Origin: DASYAE01 sp036501535
GTDB taxonomy: Bacteria > Actinomycetota > Actinomycetes > Streptomycetales > Catenulisporaceae
Direction of reading: 5' to 3'
Length of the DNA: 42,899 nucleotides
Assembly (NCBI GenBank): GCA_036501535.1
Contig: DASYAE010000257.1
Span: forward strand, 1-42,899
In this document: positions 25,869 through 33,114 of the stretch, in pieces
How the letters are laid out: the number at the start of each line of letters is the position of its first letter
Position numbering within the stretch: the stretch's first letter is position 1
Position numbers and translations under genes: made by a program
The notes under the pieces: model-generated
What the model was told of the DNA's origin: nothing
Seen by the model: the letters and a program-made list of their open reading frames with translations, nothing else
Database searches by the model: none

Positions 25869-26279
25869 ATGCCCAAGGCACCCGTCCCCCAGCCGATCGC
25901 CGAGTTCCTGGCCAAGCCGAACCCCGCGGTGATCGCCACGGTGAAGCCGGACGGACAGCCGGTCTCCGTCCCCACCTGGTACATGTACGAGGACGGCCGG
26001 ATCCTGGTGAACATGCAGGACAGCCGCAAGCGGCTGGACTACATGCGGGCCAACCCGCTGGTCGCGGTCAGCGTTCTGGAGGTGCCCAACTGGGGCACCC
26101 ACGTCAGCGTGCAGGGCCGGATCGCCGAGATCTCCGACGACCCCGACCTGTCGGTGATCGACAAGGTCGCGGCCCACTACGGCGTCGCCCACTATCCGAT
26201 CCGCGACCGCAAGCGGGTCAGCGCCTGGATCGAGATCGACCAGTGGCACTCCTGGGGCAGTCTGGCCGACGTCGGCTGA
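25869..26279 (+). CDS. PPOX-class (split beta-barrel, F420/FMN-type) oxidoreductase
   Basis: 136-residue protein of the pyridoxamine-phosphate-oxidase-like fold, the group annotated in actinomycetes as PPOX class F420-dependent. Visible family pattern: PNPAVIATVKPDGQPVSVPTW, then WYMYEDGRILVNM, RKRLDYMRANPLVAVSVLE, and VSVQGRIAEISDD. The length equals the short single-domain type. It probably binds F420 or flavin and reduces a small molecule; cofactor choice cannot be proved here. ATG 25869 starts MPKAPVPQPIAEF; the frame is open to 25812. An LLM-class F420 enzyme lies 2.7 kb downstream, but with unrelated genes between. Confidence 0.85.
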   Translation: MPKAPVPQPIAEFLAKPNPAVIATVKPDGQPVSVPTWYMYEDGRILVNMQDSRKRLDYMRANPLVAVSVLEVPNWGTHVSVQGRIAEISDDPDLSVIDKVAAHYGVAHYPIRDRKRVSAWIEIDQWHSWGSLADVG

Positions 26280-26315
26280 GGCCGGGCCGGGGAACTGCGG
26301 CGCGGCGGCCGACGT

Positions 26316-26321
26316 TAGTGT
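26316..26321 (+). promoter_or_regulatory. -10 box TAGTGT at leaderless spacing
   Basis: TAGTGT (TANNNT pattern) ends 6 bases before ATG 26328, the same geometry as the ABC operon promoter. No ribosome-binding site is present before this ATG. Confidence 0.4.
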
Positions 26322-26327
26322 CTGCAT

Positions 26328-26702
26328 ATGGACGAGAACAGGGCATTACGGGTTGTTGACGCGTTGCGCCGCCGCGGCATCGACGCCCATTTGGCGCGGG
26401 AGGGCGTCTACCAGATCGGCGTGCGCATCATCCTGCGCGACGGCCGCGAGGCGGTGTGGGACACCGACGACACTCCCGGCCTCGAAGCACAGGTCATGCG
26501 GGACGGGATGCTGGTCGGCTACGTCCCCGCGATCGACGGCTCGGAGAACTTCGACGAGGCGCAGACCATCGACGCGATCGCCCGGACCGACTACGACCAG
26601 CCGATAGCCAGCACCCGCCGCACGGCGCCGCCCCCGTCCGCGCCGCTGGCCCCCGAGGGCGGCGTCTTCCGCCGGTTCCTCGGCGGCTTCCGCGAGCGCT
26701 GA
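26328..26702 (+). CDS. Small hypothetical protein
   Basis: 124 residues, not recognised. N-terminal half looks like a compact alpha/beta domain: RALRVVDALRRRGIDAHLAR, VYQIGVRIILRDGREAVWDTD, then LVGYVPAIDGSENFDE and DAIARTDYDQPI. The C-terminal 35 residues are Pro-rich and end in a basic helix (GGVFRRFLGGFRER). It has no signal peptide or TM. Strong GC third-position bias and a -10 box at leaderless spacing support a real gene. It stands between the PPOX and ABC-F genes on the same strand. Confidence 0.7.
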   Translation: MDENRALRVVDALRRRGIDAHLAREGVYQIGVRIILRDGREAVWDTDDTPGLEAQVMRDGMLVGYVPAIDGSENFDEAQTIDAIARTDYDQPIASTRRTAPPPSAPLAPEGGVFRRFLGGFRER

Positions 26703-26755
26703 GGCCGAAGCCGACGCCGGAGCCGGCCCGGCCCGGTCTGCTCCCCGAAATCGGG

Positions 26756-26784
26756 ATGACAAGCGCCCGGCGACCCGGCACTAT
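26756..26784 (+). promoter_or_regulatory. Candidate promoter of the ABC-F gene
   Basis: ATGACA (26756-26761), 17-base spacer, CACTAT (26779-26784). Transcription would start within a few bases of ATG 26794, again close to leaderless; no ribosome-binding site is visible. Confidence 0.35.
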
Positions 26785-26793
26785 CCGGTAACC

Positions 26794-28446
26794 ATGGGAT
26801 ACGTCGACGTCTCCGGGCTCCGTCACGCGCTGCCGGACGGGCGGGTGCTGTTCGACGCGGTCTCGTTCCGCGCCGGCGAGGGCTCCAAGGTCGCGCTGGT
26901 CGGGCCGAACGGCGCCGGGAAGACGACGCTGCTGCGGCTCGTCGCCGGGGACGAGCCGGTGCGCGAGGGGGCGGTCGCGCGGTCCGGCGGCCTCGGCGTC
27001 ATGCGGCAGTTCATCGGGATGATCGGCGACGAGACGAAGCTGCGCGAGTTCGCCCTCTCCCTCGCCGCGCCGCGGCTGCGCGAGGCCGGGGCCCGGCTCG
27101 AGCGCGCCGAGGCGGCGCTCGCCCGCGCCGACGCCGGCGAGCGCGAACAGCTCAAGTACGCCGACGCGCTGACCGCGTGGGGCGACGCCGGCGGCTACGA
27201 CGTCGAAGTGGTCTTCGACACCGTCTCGACCGCGGTGCTCGGCATCGGCTGGGACGAAAGCGCCCGGCGGCCGGTGCGCACCCTGTCCGGCGGCCAGCAG
27301 AAGAGGTTCGCCCTCGAGCTGCTGCTCGCCGGGCCGGACGAGGTGCTGCTGCTGGACGAGCCGGACAACTTCCTCGACGTGCCCGGCAAGCGGTGGCTGG
27401 AGCAGCGGCTGCGCGAGACGCCGAAGACGGTCCTGTTTGTCTCGCACGACCGCGAGCTGCTGGCCAACACCGCCGACCGGGTGGTCACCGTCGAGGGCGG
27501 CTCGGCCTGGGTGCACCCGGGCTCGTTCGTCTCCTGGCACGAGGCCCGCGAGGCCCGCAACGAGCGGCTCGAGGAGGACCGGCGGCGCTGGGACGAGGAG
27601 CACGCCAAGCTCAAGGAGCTGGTGCGGATGTACCAGATGAAGGCCTCGCACAACTCGGACATGGCCACCCGGCTGCAGGCCGCGCGCACCCGGCTGGCGA
27701 AGTTCGAGCAGCAGGGCCCGCCCCCGCTGCCGCCGCGGGACCAGAGCATCCGGATGCGGCTGGACGGCGGCCGCACCGGCAAGCGCGCCGTGATCTGCGA
27801 GGCCGTCGAGCTGGAGAACCTGACCCTGCCGTTCGACCTCGAGGTCTGGTACGGCGACCGGGTGGCCGTGCTGGGCGCGAACGGCACCGGCAAGTCCCAC
27901 CTGCTGCGGCTGCTCGGCCGCGGCGGGACCGACCCCGACCCGGCGGTGGTCGCGCTCTGGGCGGGCGCCCCGCTGGCCCCGGTCGCCCACGCCGGCGTCG
28001 CCCGGCTCGGCGCCCGCGTCGTGCCGGGCCATTTCTCGCAGACGCACGACCGGCCGGACCTGACCGGCCGCACCCTGGTCGAGATCCTGTGGCGGGGCGA
28101 CGAGCGCAGGCCGAGCCTGCCCCGGGACGAGGCGATGCACGTGCTGAACCGGTACGAGCTGGCGGCGCAGGGGGACCAGCGGTTCGACACGCTCTCCGGC
28201 GGCCAGCAGGCCCGGTTCCTGGTGCTGCTGCTCGAGCTGTCCGGCGCGACCCTGCTGCTGCTGGACGAGCCGACCGACAACCTCGACCTGGCCAGCGCCC
28301 AGGCGCTGGAGGACGGCCTGGCCGGGTTCAAGGGCACGGTGATCGCGGTGACCCACGACCGCTGGTTCGCCCGCTCGTTCGACCGCTTCGTGCTGCTGCG
28401 CGCGGACGGCGAGGTGGCCGAGGTCGACGAGCCGGTCTGGGACTGA
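26794..28446 (+). CDS. ABC-F family ATPase
   Basis: 550-residue soluble protein with two ABC domains and no membrane part. First domain: Walker A VGPNGAGKTT, signature TLSGGQQKRFALEL, Walker B LLLLDEPDNFLD (DNF replaces the usual TNH). A charged helical linker (about 250-320: ARNERLEEDRRRWDEEHAKL, YQMKASHNSDMATRLQAA) is the element that reaches the ribosomal P-site tRNA in known ABC-F proteins. Second domain: Walker A GANGTGKSH, signature TLSGGQQARFLVLL, Walker B LLLLDEPTDNLD. Known members resolve stalled ribosomes or protect them from antibiotics. Whether this one gives resistance or is a housekeeping factor cannot be decided. It starts at ATG 26794, likely leaderless. Confidence 0.92.
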   Translation: MGYVDVSGLRHALPDGRVLFDAVSFRAGEGSKVALVGPNGAGKTTLLRLVAGDEPVREGAVARSGGLGVMRQFIGMIGDETKLREFALSLAAPRLREAGARLERAEAALARADAGEREQLKYADALTAWGDAGGYDVEVVFDTVSTAVLGIGWDESARRPVRTLSGGQQKRFALELLLAGPDEVLLLDEPDNFLDVPGKRWLEQRLRETPKTVLFVSHDRELLANTADRVVTVEGGSAWVHPGSFVSWHEAREARNERLEEDRRRWDEEHAKLKELVRMYQMKASHNSDMATRLQAARTRLAKFEQQGPPPLPPRDQSIRMRLDGGRTGKRAVICEAVELENLTLPFDLEVWYGDRVAVLGANGTGKSHLLRLLGRGGTDPDPAVVALWAGAPLAPVAHAGVARLGARVVPGHFSQTHDRPDLTGRTLVEILWRGDERRPSLPRDEAMHVLNRYELAAQGDQRFDTLSGGQQARFLVLLLELSGATLLLLDEPTDNLDLASAQALEDGLAGFKGTVIAVTHDRWFARSFDRFVLLRADGEVAEVDEPVWD

Positions 28447-28464
28447 CCGCGGGACTGACCGCGG
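28441..28464 (+). repeat. 12-bp tandem duplication over a stop codon
   Basis: GACTGACCGCGG is repeated twice in direct succession (28441-28452, 28453-28464); the first copy contains the TGA stop of the ABC-F gene. Probably replication slippage. Confidence 0.6.
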
Positions 28465-28540
28465 GGTGCGCCCCCGGCCCGCCGTGTGATGGGATGCGAG
28501 CGACCCACACCCGTCAGGAGCCCACCGGAGGCGTTCAGCC

Positions 28541-29299
28541 ATGGCACGATTCAGGGTCGGCGTCCAGGTCCGACCGCAGCACTGCGAGATGCGACAGCTG
28601 CGCGAGGCGTGGCGGGCCGCCGAGGAACTCGGCGCCGACACCGTGTTCAACTGGGACCACTTCTTCCCGCTCGACCCGCCGGCGGACGGCGAGCACTACG
28701 AGTGCTGGACCATGCTCGGCGCGATCGCCGCGGACACCGAGCGGGTGCAGTTCGGCGCCCTGGTCACCTGCAACAGCTACCGCAACCCGGACCTGCTGGC
28801 GGACATGGCCCGCACGGTCGACAAGATCAGCGGCGGGCGGCTGGTCCTGGGCCTGGGCGCGGGCTGGTTCGAGCGCGACTACACCGAATACGGGTACGAA
28901 TTCGGGACCGCGCCGGACCGGCTGCGGGCGCTGCGCGCGGCGCTGCCCCGGATCGAGGCGCGGCTGGCCCGGCTGAACCCGCCGGCGCCCGGCATCCCGC
29001 TGCTGATCGGCGGCGGCGGGGAGAAGGTCACCCTGCGGATCACCGCCGAGCGGGCCGACCTGTGGAACGGCTTCGGGCCGCCGGAGCGGTTCGCGCAGAA
29101 GAACGCCGTGCTGGACGCGTGGTGCGCCGAGGTCGGCCGGGACCCGGCGCAGATCGAGCGCACCGTGACGATCGGCGCGGACGAGGTGGACGACTTCGAG
29201 GCGTACCTCAAGGCCGGGGCGACGCACCTCATCATGGGCTGGGACGCGCCGTTCGACGCCAAGCCGCTGCAGCGGCTGATCGCCAACGCCGCGGACTGA
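28541..29299 (+). CDS. LLM-class F420-dependent oxidoreductase
   Basis: 252-residue TIM-barrel enzyme of the luciferase-like monooxygenase family. Starts ARFRVGVQVRPQH, then AEELGADTVFNWDHFFPL, the VQFGALVTCNSYRNPDLLA and VDKISGGRLVLGLGAGW motifs and PGIPLLIGGGGEKVT, which place it with the F420-binding group. It most likely uses F420 to oxidise or reduce an unknown small substrate in the cytoplasm. ATG 28541 is preceded by GGAGG at about 9 bases. A hairpin terminator follows. It is slightly shorter than many family members (about 280-300 residues) but has all the recognisable core motifs. Confidence 0.9.
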   Translation: MARFRVGVQVRPQHCEMRQLREAWRAAEELGADTVFNWDHFFPLDPPADGEHYECWTMLGAIAADTERVQFGALVTCNSYRNPDLLADMARTVDKISGGRLVLGLGAGWFERDYTEYGYEFGTAPDRLRALRAALPRIEARLARLNPPAPGIPLLIGGGGEKVTLRITAERADLWNGFGPPERFAQKNAVLDAWCAEVGRDPAQIERTVTIGADEVDDFEAYLKAGATHLIMGWDAPFDAKPLQRLIANAAD

Positions 29300-29321
29300 T
29301 CTTCCCGAGAACCCTGATACA

Positions 29322-29367
29322 GCCGACGGCCCCGCGCCTTCGTGAAGGAAGGTGCGGGGCCGTCGGC
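29322..29367 (+). terminator. Hairpin terminator after the LLM gene
   Basis: Fourteen perfect base pairs (29322-29335 with 29354-29367), then a G-T mismatch and five further inner pairs. It begins 22 bases after the stop codon. Its right arm is also the beginning of the direct repeat shared with 33011-33082. Confidence 0.75.
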
Positions 29368-29402
29368 CTGTTGCCGATTCTCGTGCCGTCGTCGCGCGTA
29401 AC
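29327..29402 (+). repeat. Left copy of island-flanking direct repeat
   Basis: 29351-29402 matches 33031-33082 at 49 of 52 positions, in the same orientation; the hairpin arms to the left also match, with a 4-base difference in the loop. Similarity stops at AAC (29402), where the less GC-biased insert begins. Confidence 0.8.
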
Positions 29403-29417
29403 CTGAGTTGGGCCATC

Positions 29418-29627
29418 CTAGTGCGCAGGTCTGGTGCCGCGGTTGATGGCGTGGAGGGCTTGGCGTAGGTCGTCGAGGTGGGGTCGGCCGGTGATGGTCT
29501 GTTGAACCGCACCGGCTTTGCGCCAGGCACTGGCCGGAAGCCGGGGCGATTCATTTCGTGGCGATGCTGCGGCTTGCCGACCCGAGAGGACAATCCCGCC
29601 GCGCCGTGGCTGCAGACAGGCTGGCAT
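29418..29627 (-). pseudogene. C-terminal remnant of an unknown gene
   Basis: The last 40 codons look coding on the minus strand, ending TITGRPHLDDLRQALHAINR followed by GTRPAH, with actinomycete codon choice. Upstream of about 29540 the frame loses coding character and there is no ribosome-binding site, so this is probably the tail of a truncated gene. Family not recognised. It could be a chance open frame. Confidence 0.3.
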
Positions 29628-29714
29628 GAGGCCGTAGACACACGCTTCCTTCTGAGCGGTGCTTCTGGGGGGATGACGCGCGATCGTCGGTTCAGGGGAT
29701 CGCAGGTGAAAGCG

Positions 29715-30154
29715 TCAGACCCTGGTGCCGACCAACGTTGCAGGGCCAACAGCGAGGCGGGCAAGAGTGGCGGACAGGGCCTCGCACAGCAGTCCCATGC
29801 TGGGCTCGATCATATGAAGGCTGATACGGTAGTCTGGGCAGGCTGGCGAGCAGGCCAGACGGAGCGTGACCTGCCGTTCGAATCCGCCCCGGGCGACCGC
29901 ATTGGGGAAGAGATTGTCTAACGCGGAGTCTGCAGTGTGGGCCAGCTCCCGCCAGCGCACGCGTGCTCCGGCCCGGCCGTCCGGCTCGATCAGCTTTCCG
30001 ACGCCGGCCAGGTCGTGGGGGTCGGCCAAGCGACGTAGCCAGTAGGCGCTGTCGTACGCGGCGAGGAGGTCCACCGCCGCGGTGGCGGCCAGGTCGTCAA
30101 CGCTTCCAGCGCGCAGTTGGGCCTCGAGTTGTGTGGCAGCCTGACGGGGGTCAT
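29715..30154 (-). pseudogene. Frameshifted hypothetical gene
   Basis: A good start (ATG 30154 with AAAGGAA 5 bases upstream) is out of frame with a well-biased body that begins QAATQLEAQLRAGSVDDLAA and ends PATLVGTRV. The body frame has no start codon between the gene and the upstream hairpin. Adding one base to the run of five G (plus strand 30146-30150) would join them into a protein of about 146 residues starting MTPRQAATQLEAQL. It includes DSAYWLRRLADPHDLAGVGK, is alpha-helical and soluble, and is not recognised. Real mutation, sequencing error and slippage are all possible. Confidence 0.5.
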
Positions 30155-30276
30155 GGCGTTCCTTTCCAAGGCTCTCGTTGGTCGCCGCCGGGTGCAGCGT
30201 CCTGGCTATGCCCGCAGGTGCGGGCCCTTCAATCGACGGAGCTTTACTTCGCCCGGGGCGTATGGAGCCCCGGTTT

Positions 30277-30322
30277 ACGTGGTTGTGCGCCCCACCCCGC
30301 CGGGTGGGGCGCACAACCACGT
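30277..30322. terminator. Perfect 21-bp hairpin
   Basis: Arms 30277-30297 and 30302-30322 are fully complementary around the loop CGCC. It lies 17 bases downstream of the membrane protein gene's stop on the minus strand and upstream of the frameshifted gene. There is no U-tract. The perfection and length are greater than needed for termination. Confidence 0.75.
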
Positions 30323-30339
30323 GCGTTGCCTTAGTACGT

Positions 30340-30849
30340 CTACTTCGAGCCGGGTAGCTTGGGAACCGACGTCTGTGTCACGTTCTCCTGCTCCAGCTTG
30401 GCTGGCAGGCACCTGGCCAAGACCATGCTCAGGATGGTGAATGACACCACCACGGCGGCCGCGCTGACCGGCGCGTAGCTGGCGGCTTTGATCGCCGTGT
30501 GCGGGCTGTGCACCACGGTGAGCAGGCTGACCGCGACGAAGCCAGCCAGCGCAAATCCGGCGCCCCACATCCGCGAGAGTCGGTCGTCCTGCTTGCTGCG
30601 GATCACCGCGCCGATGACCAACCCGGCGAGCACGCAGCCGCCGTAGGCGCCGATGTACGCCCATACGCACACGGGGTTGAACACGTTGAGCAGCACACGG
30701 GTGTTGCCGCCCGCGCCAACGAAGAAGATCAGGGTGTGGAAGGTCGCCTCCTGCCCCTCCACGCAGGGCTTCTCGCCGTTGAGCCGAATTCCCGGAAGCG
30801 GTATCGCGAAGCGCCGCGGGCCGCTACCGTGGATAGAAGGACCTGCCAT
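30340..30849 (-). CDS. Small multi-TM membrane protein of unknown function
   Basis: 169 residues. After a 40-residue N-terminus (CVEGQEATFHTLIFFVGAGG) there are about four hydrophobic helices: VFNPVCVWAYIGAYGGCVLAG, AGLVIGAVI, WGAGFALAGFVAVSLLTVV and YAPVSAAAVVVSFTILSMVL, then a short polar tail. ATG 30849 is preceded by GAGGGGTG. Codon bias is weaker than in neighbouring chromosomal genes, as expected for acquired DNA. Two hairpins lie upstream and a perfect 21-bp hairpin downstream, so it is a single transcription unit. No family recognised; no catalytic motif is seen. Confidence 0.65.
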   Translation of the reverse strand: MAGPSIHGSGPRRFAIPLPGIRLNGEKPCVEGQEATFHTLIFFVGAGGNTRVLLNVFNPVCVWAYIGAYGGCVLAGLVIGAVIRSKQDDRLSRMWGAGFALAGFVAVSLLTVVHSPHTAIKAASYAPVSAAAVVVSFTILSMVLARCLPAKLEQENVTQTSVPKLPGSK

Positions 30850-30877
30850 ATCACCCCTCTAATGTGGCTGGCGGGGA

Positions 30878-30903
30878 CCGCACCGGAGGGCAATCCGGTG
30901 CGG
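30878..30903. repeat. 9-bp stem-loop
   Basis: CCGCACCGG (30878-30886) pairs with CCGGTGCGG (30895-30903) around 8 bases. Upstream of the membrane protein gene, next to the stronger hairpin at 30916-30950. Confidence 0.5.
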
Positions 30904-30915
30904 CCAATTTCCTCG

Positions 30916-30950
30916 CACGACCCCTGCGGGTTACGGCCGCAGGGGTCGTG
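30916..30950. terminator. 14-bp perfect hairpin
   Basis: Arms 30916-30929 and 30937-30950, 7-base loop, followed on the plus strand by TTGTGT. It begins 13 bases beyond the stop of the minus-strand ORF at 30963 and may terminate it. Confidence 0.6.
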
Positions 30951-30962
30951 TTGTGTACACCC

Positions 30963-31211
30963 TTAGAGTGCGACCAAGGCCCCTTCCCAGTCACGGCGAA
31001 AAGCTAAGTCTTCGCAGGTCAGAGCCAATGTGCGAGGACTCGAAATGACAATAGTGGAATATTTATCGGCAAGGGCCGTGAGGTCGATCACAACGGTTTC
31101 GTTTCTATTTGCAACAACCTTCGGCGCGAATTTCAACGCGAGCGTTACATTCGGCCAATGCGAGCCGCTTCCCGTGCAATCCGAATCTTCGACCTCGGTG
31201 ATATAACTCAC
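30963..31211 (-). CDS. Possible small low-GC hypothetical protein
   Basis: An 82-codon frame from GTG 31211, with A/T-rich third positions unlike anything else in the window. The product has ALKFAPKVVANRNETVVIDL, then LADKYSTIVISSPRTLALTC, a plausible alpha/beta pattern. It overlaps the 5' end of the plus-strand ORF from 31158, so both cannot be used as drawn. No ribosome-binding site. If real it is recently acquired DNA; if not, the region is non-coding, low-GC sequence. Confidence 0.35.
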   Translation of the reverse strand: MSYITEVEDSDCTGSGSHWPNVTLALKFAPKVVANRNETVVIDLTALADKYSTIVISSPRTLALTCEDLAFRRDWEGALVAL

Positions 31212-32959
31212 ACAGACGATCTGGTGCGCTTCGCGGTTGCCGCGCAACTCGGAGCGGTGAACGCCTGGAGCCCACCGGTCTCCCAGGCGAAGATCGCGCA
31301 AGCTAGCTATATCGACGCGGCGGTGATGGTCAGGCGCCTGAATGGGGAGTCGGCGTTCACCCATGCCGAGTTGCGTCAACTCGACGACGCCTTCGGCGCG
31401 ATCGGCCTGGAGGGCGCGGGCGGTCTCAGCGCCCTGGGAACCCGACTACAGGGTCGTGGCGACACCTGGGCCAATCTCGATGCGCACATCCCCCCGGGCT
31501 GGGCCGAGGAGATGCTCGCCGAGCCATCGACCAAGGAACTCGGAGTCATGCTGCAGGCCACCGCGCTGGTGGCCAAGCTGCGAGCAGCCCATCGGGCTGG
31601 CCGCCACTGGGCACTCTGGCCGGCTACACCTTCGACCTGATGCAGAAGGAGTTGGCGCGGGAACTGGGCGAGCCGATGGGCTTTCGGGTATGGCGAGCGG
31701 TGACCAAGAGCGTGCTGCTCAACACCCCCAAAGGCACCAACAAGCCGCTGCCGCAGACCGCAGTCCTGCGCAAGTTCGTCGAAACCCAACTCAAAGACGC
31801 CGAACGGCTGCGCACACGCAGCCTGTACCCGGGCCGATCACTGGACATGGAGCTGGCCATCATCGTGCCAGCGTCCTGGTCGACCGACGAGGCGGGCACG
31901 AACTGGGTGCGCGAAGTGCTGCTCACGCGGGCCATGAACCAGGAGGCGACGCTGCGCGAGCGCGGCACCGCAGCGTTCGGCCTGTGGCAGCGTGCGCACA
32001 GCGGGGAGGACCCAGACAAGGAGACCGTATGCAGGCACGTACTCGACCTCGTCACCTCTTTCCGGAAGGCGAACGACCGCCCCGATATCGCCAGTGGGCT
32101 GCGCTGGACCGCCGCCACGCTGCAGCACTGCGTAGAGCAAGACACTGCCACGTGCAACACCTGGCCAACAACCAGCGAGCCCTGGTTCGACCGAGTCATG
32201 CAGGCGGCCGCGAGCCTAGACCAGGAGCCGATCCCCACCAGCGTGCGGCCAGGCACGCGCACTCTGTTCGAACACGCTCTCCTGCAGAACGCCGGCGTCT
32301 ACCGCCGCCAGGCAATCGAAACGCTGATCGCGGCCGGGCTGGCCAGCCATGTCACGCCCGCGCTCATCGAGTACCTCGAGCACGAGCATGAGTCGTGGCT
32401 ACGCATCCGGGCGCTGTTTGCGCTCGGCTTCGTCCAGCGCCGCGACCGACAGGTCTCGCAAGCCCTTTACAGCGCCTGCCTGCGCGCCTACCGGCAACTT
32501 AACTGGACAGATCCAGACAGCAACCCGCGTGCCCCTATCACGGAACTGCATGCCGCCCTTTTCGCCGTCGGCGACTGCTTCGGACCTCGCGGCGCCGAGG
32601 CCGCAGCGCGCGAGGTGCGCGCCCCGCTCAGCGGGATGCTCGAACAACTCGTCACGGAAAAGCAGACCGACCACTCGTGCATGTGGCCGGTCGCGCGTGC
32701 GACGGCCTATCTGCTCACCGTCACCGCACAGCCCCGCCGCGCAGGTCAAAGCAAGCCGGACTTGGCCCAGCGCCTGCTAACCGAGTTGGAGAACCACCCC
32801 GACGAGTCTGTGACCGGACGACTAAGCACTTGGGCGAAGTTCCGCTTCGCCGAAAATGGCAGCATCGTGCCCCTACTTGACGCAACCCGCGACGACGAGG
32901 CTCGCAACAGTCTGGCAACGTCCGGATCCTGGATGGGACTGCCACCAGAGCGCGCGTAG
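31158..32959 (+). pseudogene. Large alpha-helical protein gene split by a frameshift
   Basis: Two frames carry one protein. The first (31158-31640) shows VSQAKIAQASYIDAAVMVRR, FTHAELRQLDDAFGA and an AKLRAA ending, with a helix-turn-helix feel. The second continues from about 31595 with LGTLAGYTFDLMQKELAREL in its pre-ATG part and runs to 32959; it is helical with HEAT-like units (YRRQAIETLIAAGLASHV, ESWLRIRALFALGFVQRR). Because the second frame is open and protein-like before ATG 31640 and that ATG lacks a ribosome-binding site, a frameshift around 31590-31620 is more likely than two genes, though the TGATG overlap also permits coupling. Intact length would be about 560-600 residues. Family unknown. 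The start is uncertain; GTG 31257 is an alternative. Confidence 0.55.
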
Positions 32960-33010
32960 TAGCCGCCCGATCCGGCGCACCGCACCTCAATGAGATTCCA
33001 TGAAAACGGT

Positions 33011-33082
33011 CGGCCCCGCACCTTCCCAAAGGTGCGGGGCCGTCGGCCTGTCGCCGGTTCTCATGCCGTCGTCGCGCGTAAC
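33011..33082 (+). repeat. Right copy of island-flanking direct repeat
   Basis: Contains a perfect 14-bp hairpin (33011-33024 with 33029-33042, loop CCCA) and then 40 bases nearly identical to the left copy, ending AAC at 33082. It lies between the frameshifted gene's stop and the stop of the convergent membrane protein gene, so it can terminate either. Confidence 0.8.
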
Positions 33083-33114
33083 TGCCTGGTGCTACTGCAC
33101 GGTGATCCCAGTGC

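Larger units (their letters stand above)
29403..33010. mobile_element. Putative accessory insert between direct repeats
   Basis: 3.6 kb with visibly weaker GC third-position bias than both flanks, especially 30960-31260. It holds a short ORF remnant, a frameshifted gene, a small membrane protein, a low-GC minus ORF, and a large frameshifted helical protein. No integrase or transposase is recognised within it. The boundaries are set by the two direct repeats; calling it a former mobile element is inference. Confidence 0.45.

Noticed and set aside
23751..26327. 858-codon minus-strand frame across the ABC and PPOX genes
   Set aside because: Shadow frame with low-complexity Arg/Gly/Val/His product; the plus strand has complete ABC signatures.
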